The notes under the pieces: model-generated
Database searches by the model: none
Told to the model about the DNA's origin: nothing
What the model saw: the letters and a program-made list of their open reading frames with translations, nothing else
NCBI RefSeq assembly: GCF_021390515.1
Contig: NZ_JAJUXI010000005.1
Span: forward strand, 248,001 to 312,000
DNA: 64,000 nucleotides
Direction of reading: 5' to 3'
Source of the DNA: Dyadobacter sp. CY326
Lineage (GTDB): Bacteria; Bacteroidota; Bacteroidia; Cytophagales; Spirosomataceae
In this document: positions 42,434 through 51,308 of the stretch, piece after piece
Layout of the letters: the number at the start of each line of letters is the position of its first letter
Numbering within the stretch: the stretch's first letter is position 1
Program-made: the position numbers and the translations under genes

Positions 42434-43774
42434 ATGAAAAATCCTGTTTCCTTACTGATTTGCCTGATTGTCGTGGCTGCTGGCTATGAAGCGAATGCCC
42501 AGACCAAAGCGACCATTCTCAAAAACGCAACTGTGATTGACGGAACCGGCGAAGATCCCCGCGAAGCAACAGACATTCTCATCATGGACGGGCGCGTGGT
42601 GGCAGTGGAAAAGGCCATTAAGTTGAAAGGCGCACAGGAAGTTGACCTGACTGGCAAAACGGTGATGCCATCGCTGATCTGCGCGCACGCACACGTGGGC
42701 ACATTAAATGGAACCACTTCATCCGCAGAGAATTACACAAGAGAAAATATTCTAAGGCAACTCGTTAAATACCAGGATTACGGCGTTTCTGCGGTGCTGG
42801 CAATGGGAACCGACCGGCCGCTAATTTTCGATGGACTGAGGGATTCAACAGTTGCTGGTCTGCTTCCGGGCGCAAGATTATTTTCGGCGGGTTATGGCTT
42901 TAATACACCCGATCCAAATCCGGGTTCGTGGATGAATTTGCTGTTGCGTCCCGAAACACCTGAGGAAGTGCCCGCTATGCTGGATAAACTGGTCCGGCTT
43001 AAACCGACGGTGGTAAAAATTTGGGTGGACGATCATGGCGGCAATGCTCAAAAGATGAAGCCGGAAATTTACCAGGCCATCATCAGCGAAGCGCACAAAC
43101 GTAACATCAGAGTTGCAGCGCACTTATTTTATGTTGAAGATGCAAAGTTGCTGGTTGATGCCGGGCTCGACATTATTGCACACAGCGTTCGCGATAAGGA
43201 AGTTGATGAGGCATTGTTAAGCAAAATGAAGGAGAAAAATGTGATTTACATTCCGACGCTTTCATTGGATGAATATCAGTTTGCCTATGCCGGTCAGCCT
43301 GCTTGGCTCAATGATGCATTTTTCAAAACTTCACTCGAACCGGGTGCGTTTGAAATGATTACAGATCCCGCGTACAATGAAAAGATCAAAACTTCACCGG
43401 ATTATGAGCGCAACTTGGCAGCATTCAAAACCGCTTCGGTAAATCTTAAAAAGATTTTTGATGCTGGCATAACAGTTGCATTGGGAACCGATTCCGGCGC
43501 ATTTCCGATTCGAACGCAGGGTTTTACAGAACATTTGGAAATGGAATTAATGGTCGAAGCAGGCCTGACTCCATTGCAAGCGATCATGCTTTCGACCCAA
43601 AATGCTGCGAAAGCCTTGCAAATCGACAAGGATTCAGGGACGCTCGTTCGTGGCAAGAGGGCTGATTTGATCATATTGAGCGCTAATCCGGCCGAGGACA
43701 TTAAAAACACGCGGAAAATTGAAGCCGTGTGGAGAAACGGAAAAAAAGTGAGCAATGGGCCATTGCTAAAATAA
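42434..43774 (+). CDS. Secreted amidohydrolase-family metal-dependent hydrolase
   Basis: A 446-residue protein with a signal peptide (SLLICLIVVAAGYEANAQ). The amidohydrolase barrel has the metal pair His85/His87 in ICAHAHVG, a possible carboxylated Lys in VVKIWVDDHG, His in VAAHLFY and IIAHSVRD, and Asp in ALGTDSGAF. It ends in the family's beta sandwich return (GTLVRGKRADLIILSANPAED). Relatives are imidazolonepropionase-like or Xaa-Pro dipeptidase-like enzymes; the natural substrate is unknown. It is followed 20 bases later by the VOC gene. Confidence 0.92.
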   Translation: MKNPVSLLICLIVVAAGYEANAQTKATILKNATVIDGTGEDPREATDILIMDGRVVAVEKAIKLKGAQEVDLTGKTVMPSLICAHAHVGTLNGTTSSAENYTRENILRQLVKYQDYGVSAVLAMGTDRPLIFDGLRDSTVAGLLPGARLFSAGYGFNTPDPNPGSWMNLLLRPETPEEVPAMLDKLVRLKPTVVKIWVDDHGGNAQKMKPEIYQAIISEAHKRNIRVAAHLFYVEDAKLLVDAGLDIIAHSVRDKEVDEALLSKMKEKNVIYIPTLSLDEYQFAYAGQPAWLNDAFFKTSLEPGAFEMITDPAYNEKIKTSPDYERNLAAFKTASVNLKKIFDAGITVALGTDSGAFPIRTQGFTEHLEMELMVEAGLTPLQAIMLSTQNAAKALQIDKDSGTLVRGKRADLIILSANPAEDIKNTRKIEAVWRNGKKVSNGPLLK

Positions 43775-43794
43775 CCAGAACAACACTCCTGACA

Positions 43795-44184
43795 ATGAAG
43801 ATTGAATTTGAAAGATTAAACCACGTCATGCTCTGCATTCCCGAAGGCAAGGAGGAAGACGCACGACATTTTTACGGCCAAGTACTTGGCTTGCCCGAGT
43901 TGAGAGATCAGGGATACGCGCTTCCTAACGGCGCAATGTGGTTTCAAATGGGTGATATAGAGCTGCATATAAGAGCTGAACCACTGATGGAAACTTCACA
44001 GCGACATCCTGCATTCGAGGTGAAAAACCTGGATGCGGCACGCCAGCTTCTCGAAGAAAACGGCATCGCAATCCGCAACGACAGCCCCATCCCCGACCGC
44101 AAGCGCTTCTCATTCCGCGACCCGTTTGGCAACCGCATTGAACTCATTGAAATGCTGGTGCCCACAAAGCAGGATTTGATATAA
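43795..44184 (+). CDS. VOC-family metalloenzyme (glyoxalase/dioxygenase fold)
   Basis: A 129-residue protein starting at the ATG at 43795. An in-frame ATG at 43729 lies inside the amidohydrolase gene and is not preferred. It has the VOC opening RLNHVMLCIPEGKEEDARHF, the midsection ELHIRAE, and the closing FSFRDPFGNRIELIEM; His (RLNHVM), His (ELHIR) and Glu (IELIE) are the likely metal ligands. Function cannot be set beyond the superfamily. It is probably co-transcribed with the amidohydrolase gene. Confidence 0.88.
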   Translation: MKIEFERLNHVMLCIPEGKEEDARHFYGQVLGLPELRDQGYALPNGAMWFQMGDIELHIRAEPLMETSQRHPAFEVKNLDAARQLLEENGIAIRNDSPIPDRKRFSFRDPFGNRIELIEMLVPTKQDLI

Positions 44185-44230
44185 ATCACAACTCCAATTT
44201 GTAAAAAGGCGATTTTGGAAAAAGTAATCC

Positions 44231-44238
44231 TAAATTTG
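44231..44238 (+). promoter_or_regulatory. -7 element ahead of the exopolysaccharide cluster
   Basis: TAAATTTG is an exact TAnnTTTG match, 36 bases before the ATG at 44275. A -33 TTTG at the best distance is missing. It would start transcription of the seven-gene glycan cluster. Confidence 0.4.
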
Positions 44239-44274
44239 CCTTCGCATTTGCAGCGGACACAGCGTTTTTCTTTG

Positions 44275-45276
44275 ATGTTGAAATTTTTTTATAGATTCTT
44301 AATCCTAGTTATAATCCTCGCGGTTACGACGGAAGTCGTTTTGAGATATAAGTTCGGCTTTTGCAATTCTCCGCTTTACGTGTCAGATCCTGATTTTGAA
44401 TACATTTATGCGCCTAACCAGGATGTAAAAAGATTTGGCTATGCACTGAGGACCAACAGCTTATCCATGCGCAGTGAGGAAGTGCTTCCGTCGGACAGCA
44501 TTGTTATTTTGCTGATCGGCGATTCGGTTGTCAATGGAGGGAGCTTAACGGATCAGGACAGCATTGCTTCTACTTTGCTGGAAAAACGTTTTCTGAGAGA
44601 CTACAACAAGCGCGTTCGTGTGCTCAACATTTCGGCAGGCTCCTGGGGGCCCGATAACATGGCCGCGTTTCTGAAAAAATATGGCACTTTCAAGGCGAGA
44701 TTAATGTGCCTCGTCACCAGCAGCCACGATGCGCACGATATTATGTCGCACCAAAGCCCGGTCGGGATTGATCCTGGGATGCCAGATAAGCAATATAAAG
44801 TTGCGCTTTACGAACTTTGGGACCGCTATCGCTGGATTTTCTTTTATTATTTTAACACCTGGTTCTTTGCTCCCACCGTCGATGAAAATCCAGAAAAAGT
44901 GCTTTTGGATTCAATAAAAAAGGATTCGGTCAAAAAGGAGAAACTGAATGATGCAGGAATCCGCAAGCCAGGCCTTGGCTTCAATCCTGGTTATGAGCAA
45001 ATTTACGAGATTGCCAAAAAGGACTCCATCCCCATGTTCATTTATCTGCATCCCGAAACTTCCGAGGTCGAGCTGGGCCATTTCAATGATCAGGGTGACG
45101 AAATCATAGCATTTGCCACGCAGCGAAACATCCGGCTTATCAATGAGTTCAGTCTGGGCATTGAAGCCAAATATTATCGGAAAATGGATGTTGTGCATTA
45201 TAACAGTCAGGGTCAGCTTTTCCTTGCTGATAACCTCTATCCTTTGTTTCAGGAATATTTAAATCTAAAAAAGTAA
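44275..45276 (+). CDS. Membrane-anchored SGNH/GDSL-like protein of the glycan cluster
   Basis: A 333-residue protein. The Met at 44275 starts just before a single membrane anchor (FYRFLILVIILAVTTEVVL); an upstream TTG frame start at 44215 is unlikely. The outer domain has the SGNH blocks: ILLIGDSVVNGG with the nucleophile Ser, SAGSWGPDNM, and DVVHYNSQGQ with the Asp and His. Related proteins deacetylate or acetylate extracellular glycans. The stop overlaps the next gene's start by one base (TAATG), so the two are translationally coupled. Confidence 0.85.
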   Translation: MLKFFYRFLILVIILAVTTEVVLRYKFGFCNSPLYVSDPDFEYIYAPNQDVKRFGYALRTNSLSMRSEEVLPSDSIVILLIGDSVVNGGSLTDQDSIASTLLEKRFLRDYNKRVRVLNISAGSWGPDNMAAFLKKYGTFKARLMCLVTSSHDAHDIMSHQSPVGIDPGMPDKQYKVALYELWDRYRWIFFYYFNTWFFAPTVDENPEKVLLDSIKKDSVKKEKLNDAGIRKPGLGFNPGYEQIYEIAKKDSIPMFIYLHPETSEVELGHFNDQGDEIIAFATQRNIRLINEFSLGIEAKYYRKMDVVHYNSQGQLFLADNLYPLFQEYLNLKK

Positions 45277-46418
45277 TGCGTGTCCTTGTGGTTCACAATC
45301 AATTATGGGCGCATTATAAGTCGCGGCTTTTCAGTGAAATACATTCTGCTATCCGGGAAAAATATCCTGAAAGTGATTTTCTGGTTTTGCAGATCGCGCT
45401 TTACGAAGCCAGCCGAAGCGTCATGCAAAGCGACGATGCAATCACTTATCATTATCCGTATAAAGTTCTTTTTGAGCGCAGTCTGGATCAGGTGGGTTTT
45501 AAAGAAAGGCGTGCTGCATTGTTCGCAGCGTTCGATGCATATAAGCCCACCGTTCTTAACATTACGGGCTATTTTGATCCCGCACAGGTTCTGCTGATGT
45601 TTTATGCAAGATTGAAGGGAGTGAAAGTCGTCCTGTCTTCCGAATCTTCTTCTGCGGATCACAATCGATCTTTTTTTAAAGAAACCTTCAAAAAACTGAT
45701 CATTAACCGGGCCAATATATTTTTCTGTTTTGGCAAAACATCAGCCGAATACATTGAAAGTCTGGGCGTTGCGCCGTCACGGATTCCGGTCAGAAACGCG
45801 GCTGTGATTGATGAAGAAGTTGTTCAAACACGCCATGCGGCTGCGAAACAAACTGCAATTAATGTTCAGCGCACCCGCAAATTTGTCTATGTCGGGCGGC
45901 TGGCAACGGAAAAAAATCTTGGAACGTTGATCACAGCGTTCGCCAATGTTCATAAATTCGACAGCAATCAACGGCCTTGGCAACTCATATTTGTTGGCGA
46001 CGGCCCGGAACGCGCTGCTCTGGAAAAACGCACATTGGGTTATCATTTGGAGGAAAAGATCATTTTCAAAGGCGGATTTCCCTGGTATAAGGTTCCCGAA
46101 TTTTTGGCCGAAAGCGATGTGCTTATTTTGCCAAGTAAATCGGAGCCGTGGGGATTGGTTGTGAATGAGGCGATGGTTTGCGGAATGCCTGTTATTGTGT
46201 CTGAAAATTGCGGTTGCGTGGCGGATTTGGTGAAGAATGATGTAAATGGCTTTACTTTTGACCCCGACCAGCAAAAAGAACTGGAAACGGCAATGCAGTT
46301 TTTTATACAAAATCCTGACAACATTCCGGCAATGGGAGAAGCGTCACTGAAATTGATTGCGCCTTTTTCTTCCAAACAAGTTGCACGGCAAATGGCTGAC
46401 TGTTATCACAATCTGTAA
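45276..46418 (+). CDS. Glycosyltransferase, family 4-like
   Basis: A 380-residue GT-B fold enzyme. The C-terminal Glycos_transf_1 lobe holds KFVYVGRLATEKN, QLIFVGDGPER and the donor-binding EPWGLVVNEAMVCGMPVIVS with the E-x7-E pattern. The N-terminal acceptor lobe opens MRVLVVHNQLW. It starts inside the previous gene's stop (TAATG). The sugar and linkage cannot be told from sequence. Confidence 0.93.
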   Translation: MRVLVVHNQLWAHYKSRLFSEIHSAIREKYPESDFLVLQIALYEASRSVMQSDDAITYHYPYKVLFERSLDQVGFKERRAALFAAFDAYKPTVLNITGYFDPAQVLLMFYARLKGVKVVLSSESSSADHNRSFFKETFKKLIINRANIFFCFGKTSAEYIESLGVAPSRIPVRNAAVIDEEVVQTRHAAAKQTAINVQRTRKFVYVGRLATEKNLGTLITAFANVHKFDSNQRPWQLIFVGDGPERAALEKRTLGYHLEEKIIFKGGFPWYKVPEFLAESDVLILPSKSEPWGLVVNEAMVCGMPVIVSENCGCVADLVKNDVNGFTFDPDQQKELETAMQFFIQNPDNIPAMGEASLKLIAPFSSKQVARQMADCYHNL

Positions 46419-46454
46419 CAGGCTGACCATAAAAATTATATACGAAACAATTGC

Positions 46455-47603
46455 ATGCGAATTCTCAATATTTGCGCTTACACATGGGCAATCGGCGGTC
46501 CGGCCCGCATCATTTATGACCACACCACGGAAGTGCTCGCGCGTGGACATGCTGTTGATATTTTAAGCCCCATGACGCCGGGAGAAAAAATGTATCCCGT
46601 TCCGCAAGGCGCAAGGCTTATAGAATGTGCCCGCACGACGCCGATCAGCAATATTTATCGCGAATTTTCAATTGAAATGTATCGCTTTCTGAAACATCAT
46701 ATTCACGAGTATGATGTGGTGCATATGCATGGAATCTGGCATTTTGGGAGTTTAGCTCCGTTTTTGATTCCTAATAACGCCGTAAAAGTGATCACGATCC
46801 ACGGCTTGCTTGACAAATGGGCAGTGGCGCATCACAAATGGAAAAAGGACATTGTCACGCTGCTTTATCAAAAAAGAATATTAGGACAAGCCGACCTGAT
46901 CCAGATCAATAACACGGATGAAGAAGAGGATGTGATCCGTTATTTGGGTTATCGTCCCAAAAACATGGTGATTGTCCCGAACGGGATGAAACTCGAAGAA
47001 TACGCTCGCTTGCCTGCAAAAGGCATATTTCGGGCCAAGCACAATATTACTGCCGATCAGCAACTGGTGCTTTTTATGGCCAGGCTGAACATTAAGAAAG
47101 GCCTCGACTTGCTCTTGCCTGCATTCAGGCAAGTGGAACAGCAGCTGCCGAATGCTGTGCTGATCCTAGCCGGTCCGGACGATGGTTATCAACAGGAAAC
47201 CGAAGCTTTTATCCGAAAAAACAACCTGCAAAACCGCATTAAACTGGTGGGAATGCTTACGGATACGGTTAAAAAAGAAGCGCTTGCCGATGCGGATCTG
47301 TTCGTTTTGCCCTCCTATTCGGAAGGTTTTTCCATTGCCGTGCTGGAAGCAATGACCTCGCGTGTGCCAACAATCGTGTCCGATCGCGTGGGGTTTGGTG
47401 ATTACATTAAACGCTATGATGCCGCTTTTTTAACACCCTTAAACAGCGATGGCGTTGCCAAGGGGCTTCTTAAAATATTACAAGATAAAGTCTATGGTCA
47501 GGATATAGCAAATCGTGCCCACAAGATGGTAACCGAAAATTTTGACATACGCGTGGTGGCTAATCAGTTATTGGAAGAATACAAGAAAGTTAAAAAAAAG
47601 TAA
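46455..47603 (+). CDS. Glycosyltransferase, family 4
   Basis: A 382-residue GT-B enzyme. The N-terminal lobe has WAIGGPARIIYDH and VHMHGIWHFG, and the C-terminal lobe has VLFMARLNIKKGLDLLL and the donor site SYSEGFSIAVLEAMTSRVP. It follows the previous transferase by 36 bases in the glycan cluster. It probably adds one sugar to the lipid-linked repeat. Confidence 0.93.
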   Translation: MRILNICAYTWAIGGPARIIYDHTTEVLARGHAVDILSPMTPGEKMYPVPQGARLIECARTTPISNIYREFSIEMYRFLKHHIHEYDVVHMHGIWHFGSLAPFLIPNNAVKVITIHGLLDKWAVAHHKWKKDIVTLLYQKRILGQADLIQINNTDEEEDVIRYLGYRPKNMVIVPNGMKLEEYARLPAKGIFRAKHNITADQQLVLFMARLNIKKGLDLLLPAFRQVEQQLPNAVLILAGPDDGYQQETEAFIRKNNLQNRIKLVGMLTDTVKKEALADADLFVLPSYSEGFSIAVLEAMTSRVPTIVSDRVGFGDYIKRYDAAFLTPLNSDGVAKGLLKILQDKVYGQDIANRAHKMVTENFDIRVVANQLLEEYKKVKKK

Positions 47604-47604
47604 T

Positions 47605-47635
47605 TACCTTTGGCCGGTTACATCAACCGATTTTT
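47605..47635 (+). promoter_or_regulatory. Internal -7 element and weak hairpin within the glycan cluster
   Basis: TACCTTTG (47605-47612) is an exact TAnnTTTG match just after the preceding stop. It is followed by a weak 5-base hairpin (47615-47619 with 47625-47629) and five T. These could give partial termination and an internal start for the GT2 gene; both are weak calls. Confidence 0.3.
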
Positions 47636-47666
47636 GGTAAGTTTCTGACTGTTTGCACACCCGGGT

Positions 47667-48593
47667 ATGATTGATTTGTCCGTCATCATTTTAACACACA
47701 ACGAATCCAAGCATATTGCACGTTGCATCAAAAGCTTGCTTCCGGTGACTGATAAAATTTTCATTGTTGATTCGTTTTCCACTGACGACACCGCAAGCAT
47801 TGCCCAAAGCCTGGGCGCAACCGTGATCCAGAATCCCTGGGTTTCGTATTCATTCCAATTCAATTACGGCATTCAGAACAATCCATTTAGAACCAAATGG
47901 CTGATGCGCATGGACGCCGACGAATACATCACGGCCGAACTTGCTGCTGAGCTAGATAGCAGCCTACACCGCACGCCCGAAGAAGTTTCGGGACTTTATG
48001 TGAAGCGGCGTGTTATGTTTATGGATAAATGGATCCATAGAGGCGGTTACTATCCGATTTGGCTGCTGCGCATCTGGCGCAACGGGCTGGGCATTTGTGA
48101 AGAATTGTGGATGGATGAGCACATTAAACTCAGCAGCGGCAGCACGGCCCAATTGCAGCACGACATCGTAGATCATAATCTCAATAACCTCACCTGGTGG
48201 ACGCAAAAACATAACAATTATGCAATACGGGAAGTCATTGATCTATTGAACATTAAATATAATTTTGAAAGTAAAGACACCGTCATTCCCAGCTTTTGGG
48301 GAAGTCAGGAACAGCGTACGCGATTTCTAAAAATCAAATATGCCAGCCTTCCGCTTTTCACGCGTCCGCTCATCTATTTCGTTTATCGTTACATTTTCAA
48401 GTTTGGGTTCCTGGATGGAATGAAGGGCTTGATCTGGCATTTCCTGCAAGGCTTTTGGTATCGCTTTCTGGTTGATGCAAAAATTTACGAAGTTTACCAC
48501 CGGGCAGGAAAAAACAAAGAGGATATTATTACACATTTCAGGACAGAATATGGAAAAGACCTTAAAAACCCAAACCGATCTGTCCCGGTATGA
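47667..48593 (+). CDS. Glycosyltransferase family 2
   Basis: A 308-residue GT-A enzyme: SVIILTHNESKHIARCIKSL, FIVDSFSTDDT and the metal motif LMRMDADEYI, similar to WaaE/KdtX-type beta-glycosyltransferases. The C-terminal half is helical and amphipathic, suggesting membrane association. Its 3' end overlaps the next gene by 44 bases. Confidence 0.93.
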   Translation: MIDLSVIILTHNESKHIARCIKSLLPVTDKIFIVDSFSTDDTASIAQSLGATVIQNPWVSYSFQFNYGIQNNPFRTKWLMRMDADEYITAELAAELDSSLHRTPEEVSGLYVKRRVMFMDKWIHRGGYYPIWLLRIWRNGLGICEELWMDEHIKLSSGSTAQLQHDIVDHNLNNLTWWTQKHNNYAIREVIDLLNIKYNFESKDTVIPSFWGSQEQRTRFLKIKYASLPLFTRPLIYFVYRYIFKFGFLDGMKGLIWHFLQGFWYRFLVDAKIYEVYHRAGKNKEDIITHFRTEYGKDLKNPNRSVPV

Positions 48594-49116
48594 CAACAGC
48601 TGGTATCAGCCAGGGAGTTTTATCAAACAATTGCTCTGGTATGTCACCAACAGGCTGTTTATCAATACATATTTACCTTATCCAATGGCGGTTAAGCGAT
48701 TTTTCTTAACATTATTCGGTGCAGAGATTGGAAAAGGAACGGTTATCAAACCAAAAGTGAACATTAAATATCCATGGTTTTTGGCTGTCGGCGAACACAC
48801 CTGGATCGGTGAAAATGTGTGGATTGACAACCTCACAATGCTGACAATAGGATCAAACGTGTGCCTGTCGCAAGGCTGCCTTTTACTGACTGGCAACCAC
48901 GACTTTACCACCAGCACATTCGACCTGATTGTCAAACCGATAACCATTGAAAACGGAGCCTGGATCGGTGCGAAAGCGACGGTTTGTCCGGGAGTCACAG
49001 TGCGATCGCATGCGGTTTTAACAGTGGACTCAGTTGCAACCAGTGATCTGGAAGCCTTTGGGATTTACCAGGGAAATCCGGCTAGATTTGCCAAAACAAG
49101 AATTTTAACGCGTTGA
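48550..49116 (+). CDS. WcaF-like colanic acid-type acetyltransferase
   Basis: A 188-residue left-handed beta-helix acetyltransferase. The Met at 48550 fits the family opening (LSRYDNSWYQPGSFIKQLLW). An upstream frame start at 48472 would make a larger overlap and a foreign N-terminus. Hexapeptide repeats run from AEIGKGTVIKPKVNI to WIGAKATVCPGVTVRSHAVL, with the catalytic His in LLTGNHDF. It acetylates a sugar of the exopolysaccharide repeat. It overlaps the upstream gene by 44 bases and the downstream start by 4. Confidence 0.93.
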   Translation: MEKTLKTQTDLSRYDNSWYQPGSFIKQLLWYVTNRLFINTYLPYPMAVKRFFLTLFGAEIGKGTVIKPKVNIKYPWFLAVGEHTWIGENVWIDNLTMLTIGSNVCLSQGCLLLTGNHDFTTSTFDLIVKPITIENGAWIGAKATVCPGVTVRSHAVLTVDSVATSDLEAFGIYQGNPARFAKTRILTR

Positions 49117-49856
49117 AAGTAACTATAATCACCGTCGTCTACAATGGCGCCAAAACAATCAGGCAATGCATTGAATCAGTGCTGAGCCAGGATTTTGCTA
49201 ATGTTGAGTACATCATTATTGATGGCGATTCTACGGATGGAACGCAGGAAATTGTAAAAGAATACGGAAGTAAAATTACCCGGTTCGTCAGTGAAAAGGA
49301 CGGCGGAATTTACGACGCAATGAATAAGGGCATACAATTAGCAGCGGGTGACGTGATTGGCATTTTGAATGCGGACGATTTTTACGCATACAATTCGGTG
49401 ATCAGTGACGTGGCTTCGCAAATGCATGCGGATGATGTGAAAGGTTGCTATGGCGATCTGGTTTATGTGGATTCCGAAAATGAAATGCTTGTTAAGCGTC
49501 AATGGACGTCGGGACATTATAAGGAAGGAGCTTTTTTAAACGGTTGGATGCCTCCGCATCCGGCATTTTTTGTCAAAAAAGAGCTTTATGAGAAATTAGG
49601 CATGTTTCGCCTGGATTTTGGAAGCGCCGCAGATTACGAATTAATGTTGCGATTTATTCACAAAGCGAAGATCAAAATCGCTTACGTTCCGAAGGTTTTG
49701 GTAAAAATGAGAACCGGCGGGGTGAGCAACAGCAACATTAAGAACAGGATTGCAGCGAACAGGAACGATTTACGCGCGTGGAAAGAGAATGATCTGACGC
49801 CGCGATTTTACACACTTTGGCTGAAACCGTTAAGAAAAATATTACAGTTTCGCTGA
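49113..49856 (+). CDS. Glycosyltransferase family 2, TTG start
   Basis: A 247-residue GT-A enzyme. It starts at TTG (49113-49115) inside the stop of the acetyltransferase gene (TTGA), with sequence MKVTIITVVYNGAKTIRQCI, which is the exact family N-terminus, so the rare start codon is well supported. It has IIDGDSTDGTQEIV, GGIYDAMNKGI and the metal motif LNADDFYA, typical of WcaA/SpsA-like transferases. Confidence 0.92.
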   Translation: MKVTIITVVYNGAKTIRQCIESVLSQDFANVEYIIIDGDSTDGTQEIVKEYGSKITRFVSEKDGGIYDAMNKGIQLAAGDVIGILNADDFYAYNSVISDVASQMHADDVKGCYGDLVYVDSENEMLVKRQWTSGHYKEGAFLNGWMPPHPAFFVKKELYEKLGMFRLDFGSAADYELMLRFIHKAKIKIAYVPKVLVKMRTGGVSNSNIKNRIAANRNDLRAWKENDLTPRFYTLWLKPLRKILQFR

Positions 49857-50005
49857 ATTTGAAAGCAAACTAGATTAGCTGAATGGGCAATAATTATTTT
49901 GATAGACAGCCATTTAGCTATTTAAAATACAGATTTTAATTACGACTTTTGATTGATCGGTCAACTTTACTCAATGTCATCATCCTCACTTACATTACAG
50001 GCACT

Positions 50006-51214
50006 ATGGAATTAAAGTTACCGCTACAAATATTGAGCCAAGGAAACTTCAGCAATATTCTTCATCATGACGTTTACCAGTGCCTTCTTTCCTTTTTGAT
50101 CGCGTGCTTTCTATCCATTATCAGCATTCCGATCATCATTAATTTGTCAAATCTGCTGCATTTGACGGCAAAACCAGGTTTCAGAAGTTCACACGAAACA
50201 GAAACCCCAACATTGGGAGGCATAGCGATATTCGCGGCAACGCTAATCGCTTATTTTTTATGGCCTCACTCAGAAAACATCCTCGATTCCAATCTGATAA
50301 GCCTCGCCATGACAGGAGTGATTATCCTCTTTTTCCTCGGAATCAAGGACGACATTCTTGCTGTTGATCCAACCAAAAAGCTGATCATTCAAATATTTGC
50401 CTCACTAATTCTTGTGGCAATGGGCAACTTCAAAGTTGATAATTTCTACGGAATTTTCAGCATTCATGGCGTTTCGGATTGGGTCAGCATTCCATTGACC
50501 GTTTTTATATTCATCGCCATCATTAACGCCATTAACCTAATTGATGGAATCGATGGACTTGCTGGCGGAATAAGTCTTATCGCAGGCCTTGGTTTCGGTT
50601 TATGGTTTATTTTAAATGATCACTTCTCGTTCGGCTGTCTTGCGTTTGCCATGTCGGGTTCGCTGTTGGGTTTCCTTCGTTTCAATTTTTCCAAAACGAG
50701 TAAAATCTTCATGGGCGACACCGGATCGCTGATTGTGGGTTATCTGCTTTCCATTTTCTCAGTCGAATTTTTGTCATTGAATGTTGGCTATCTGCACGAT
50801 CCAAATGCATATTTCAATGCACCGATCATCGTGATGGTTCTGCTTATCGTGCCCATTTTCGACACACTTCGCGTCTTCATCGTTCGGATTTTTAAGGGAG
50901 GCTCGCCGTTCATTGCAGACAGAAATCACATGCACCACATTCTGATTGACAACGGCTTGAATCACTTTTGGGCTTCTTTCACTTTATGGATGGTGACGAT
51001 CCTGAACACGACCTTGTTTTTCGCTTTCCATGGCGACATTACCAACACCGCTTCGATGTACATTTACATTGCCATGTTCGGTGCTTACATGGTCTTTGCA
51101 TATTTTCTTAAAAAGCGGAGCATGCTTGTTAAGAAGCGAAAAACACTGGCTGAAAGCCCTTCATTTAAGGATGGTGATCTGCCAGCTCCCAATAAGATAC
51201 TCAGGGATTTGTGA
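50006..51214 (+). CDS. WecA/MraY-family undecaprenyl-phosphate sugar-1-phosphate transferase
   Basis: A 402-residue polytopic membrane enzyme that starts glycan synthesis by moving a HexNAc-1-phosphate onto undecaprenyl phosphate. The motifs are present: PTLGGIAIF, GIKDD, NLIDGIDGLAGG, MGDTGSL and DRNHMHHIL (HxHH type). About ten transmembrane segments are predicted by eye. The Met at 50006 is chosen; a TTG at 49949 would add a short head. It lies 149 bases after the GT2 and ends the glycan cluster. Confidence 0.94.
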   Translation: MELKLPLQILSQGNFSNILHHDVYQCLLSFLIACFLSIISIPIIINLSNLLHLTAKPGFRSSHETETPTLGGIAIFAATLIAYFLWPHSENILDSNLISLAMTGVIILFFLGIKDDILAVDPTKKLIIQIFASLILVAMGNFKVDNFYGIFSIHGVSDWVSIPLTVFIFIAIINAINLIDGIDGLAGGISLIAGLGFGLWFILNDHFSFGCLAFAMSGSLLGFLRFNFSKTSKIFMGDTGSLIVGYLLSIFSVEFLSLNVGYLHDPNAYFNAPIIVMVLLIVPIFDTLRVFIVRIFKGGSPFIADRNHMHHILIDNGLNHFWASFTLWMVTILNTTLFFAFHGDITNTASMYIYIAMFGAYMVFAYFLKKRSMLVKKRKTLAESPSFKDGDLPAPNKILRDL

Positions 51215-51257
51215 AAAATCCGGCCAAATAACCCCTTGGAATAACTCCCCAAATCCA

Positions 51258-51286
51258 TTGCGTTGCATTGAATGTTTGTACCTTAG
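51258..51286 (+). promoter_or_regulatory. Promoter of maeB
   Basis: TTG (51258-51260), an 18-base spacer and TACCTTAG (51279-51286), one mismatch from TAnnTTTG. The predicted transcript start is about 16 bases before the ATG. Confidence 0.5.
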
Positions 51287-51308
51287 CACGAAATAATCGT
51301 CAACAGGT

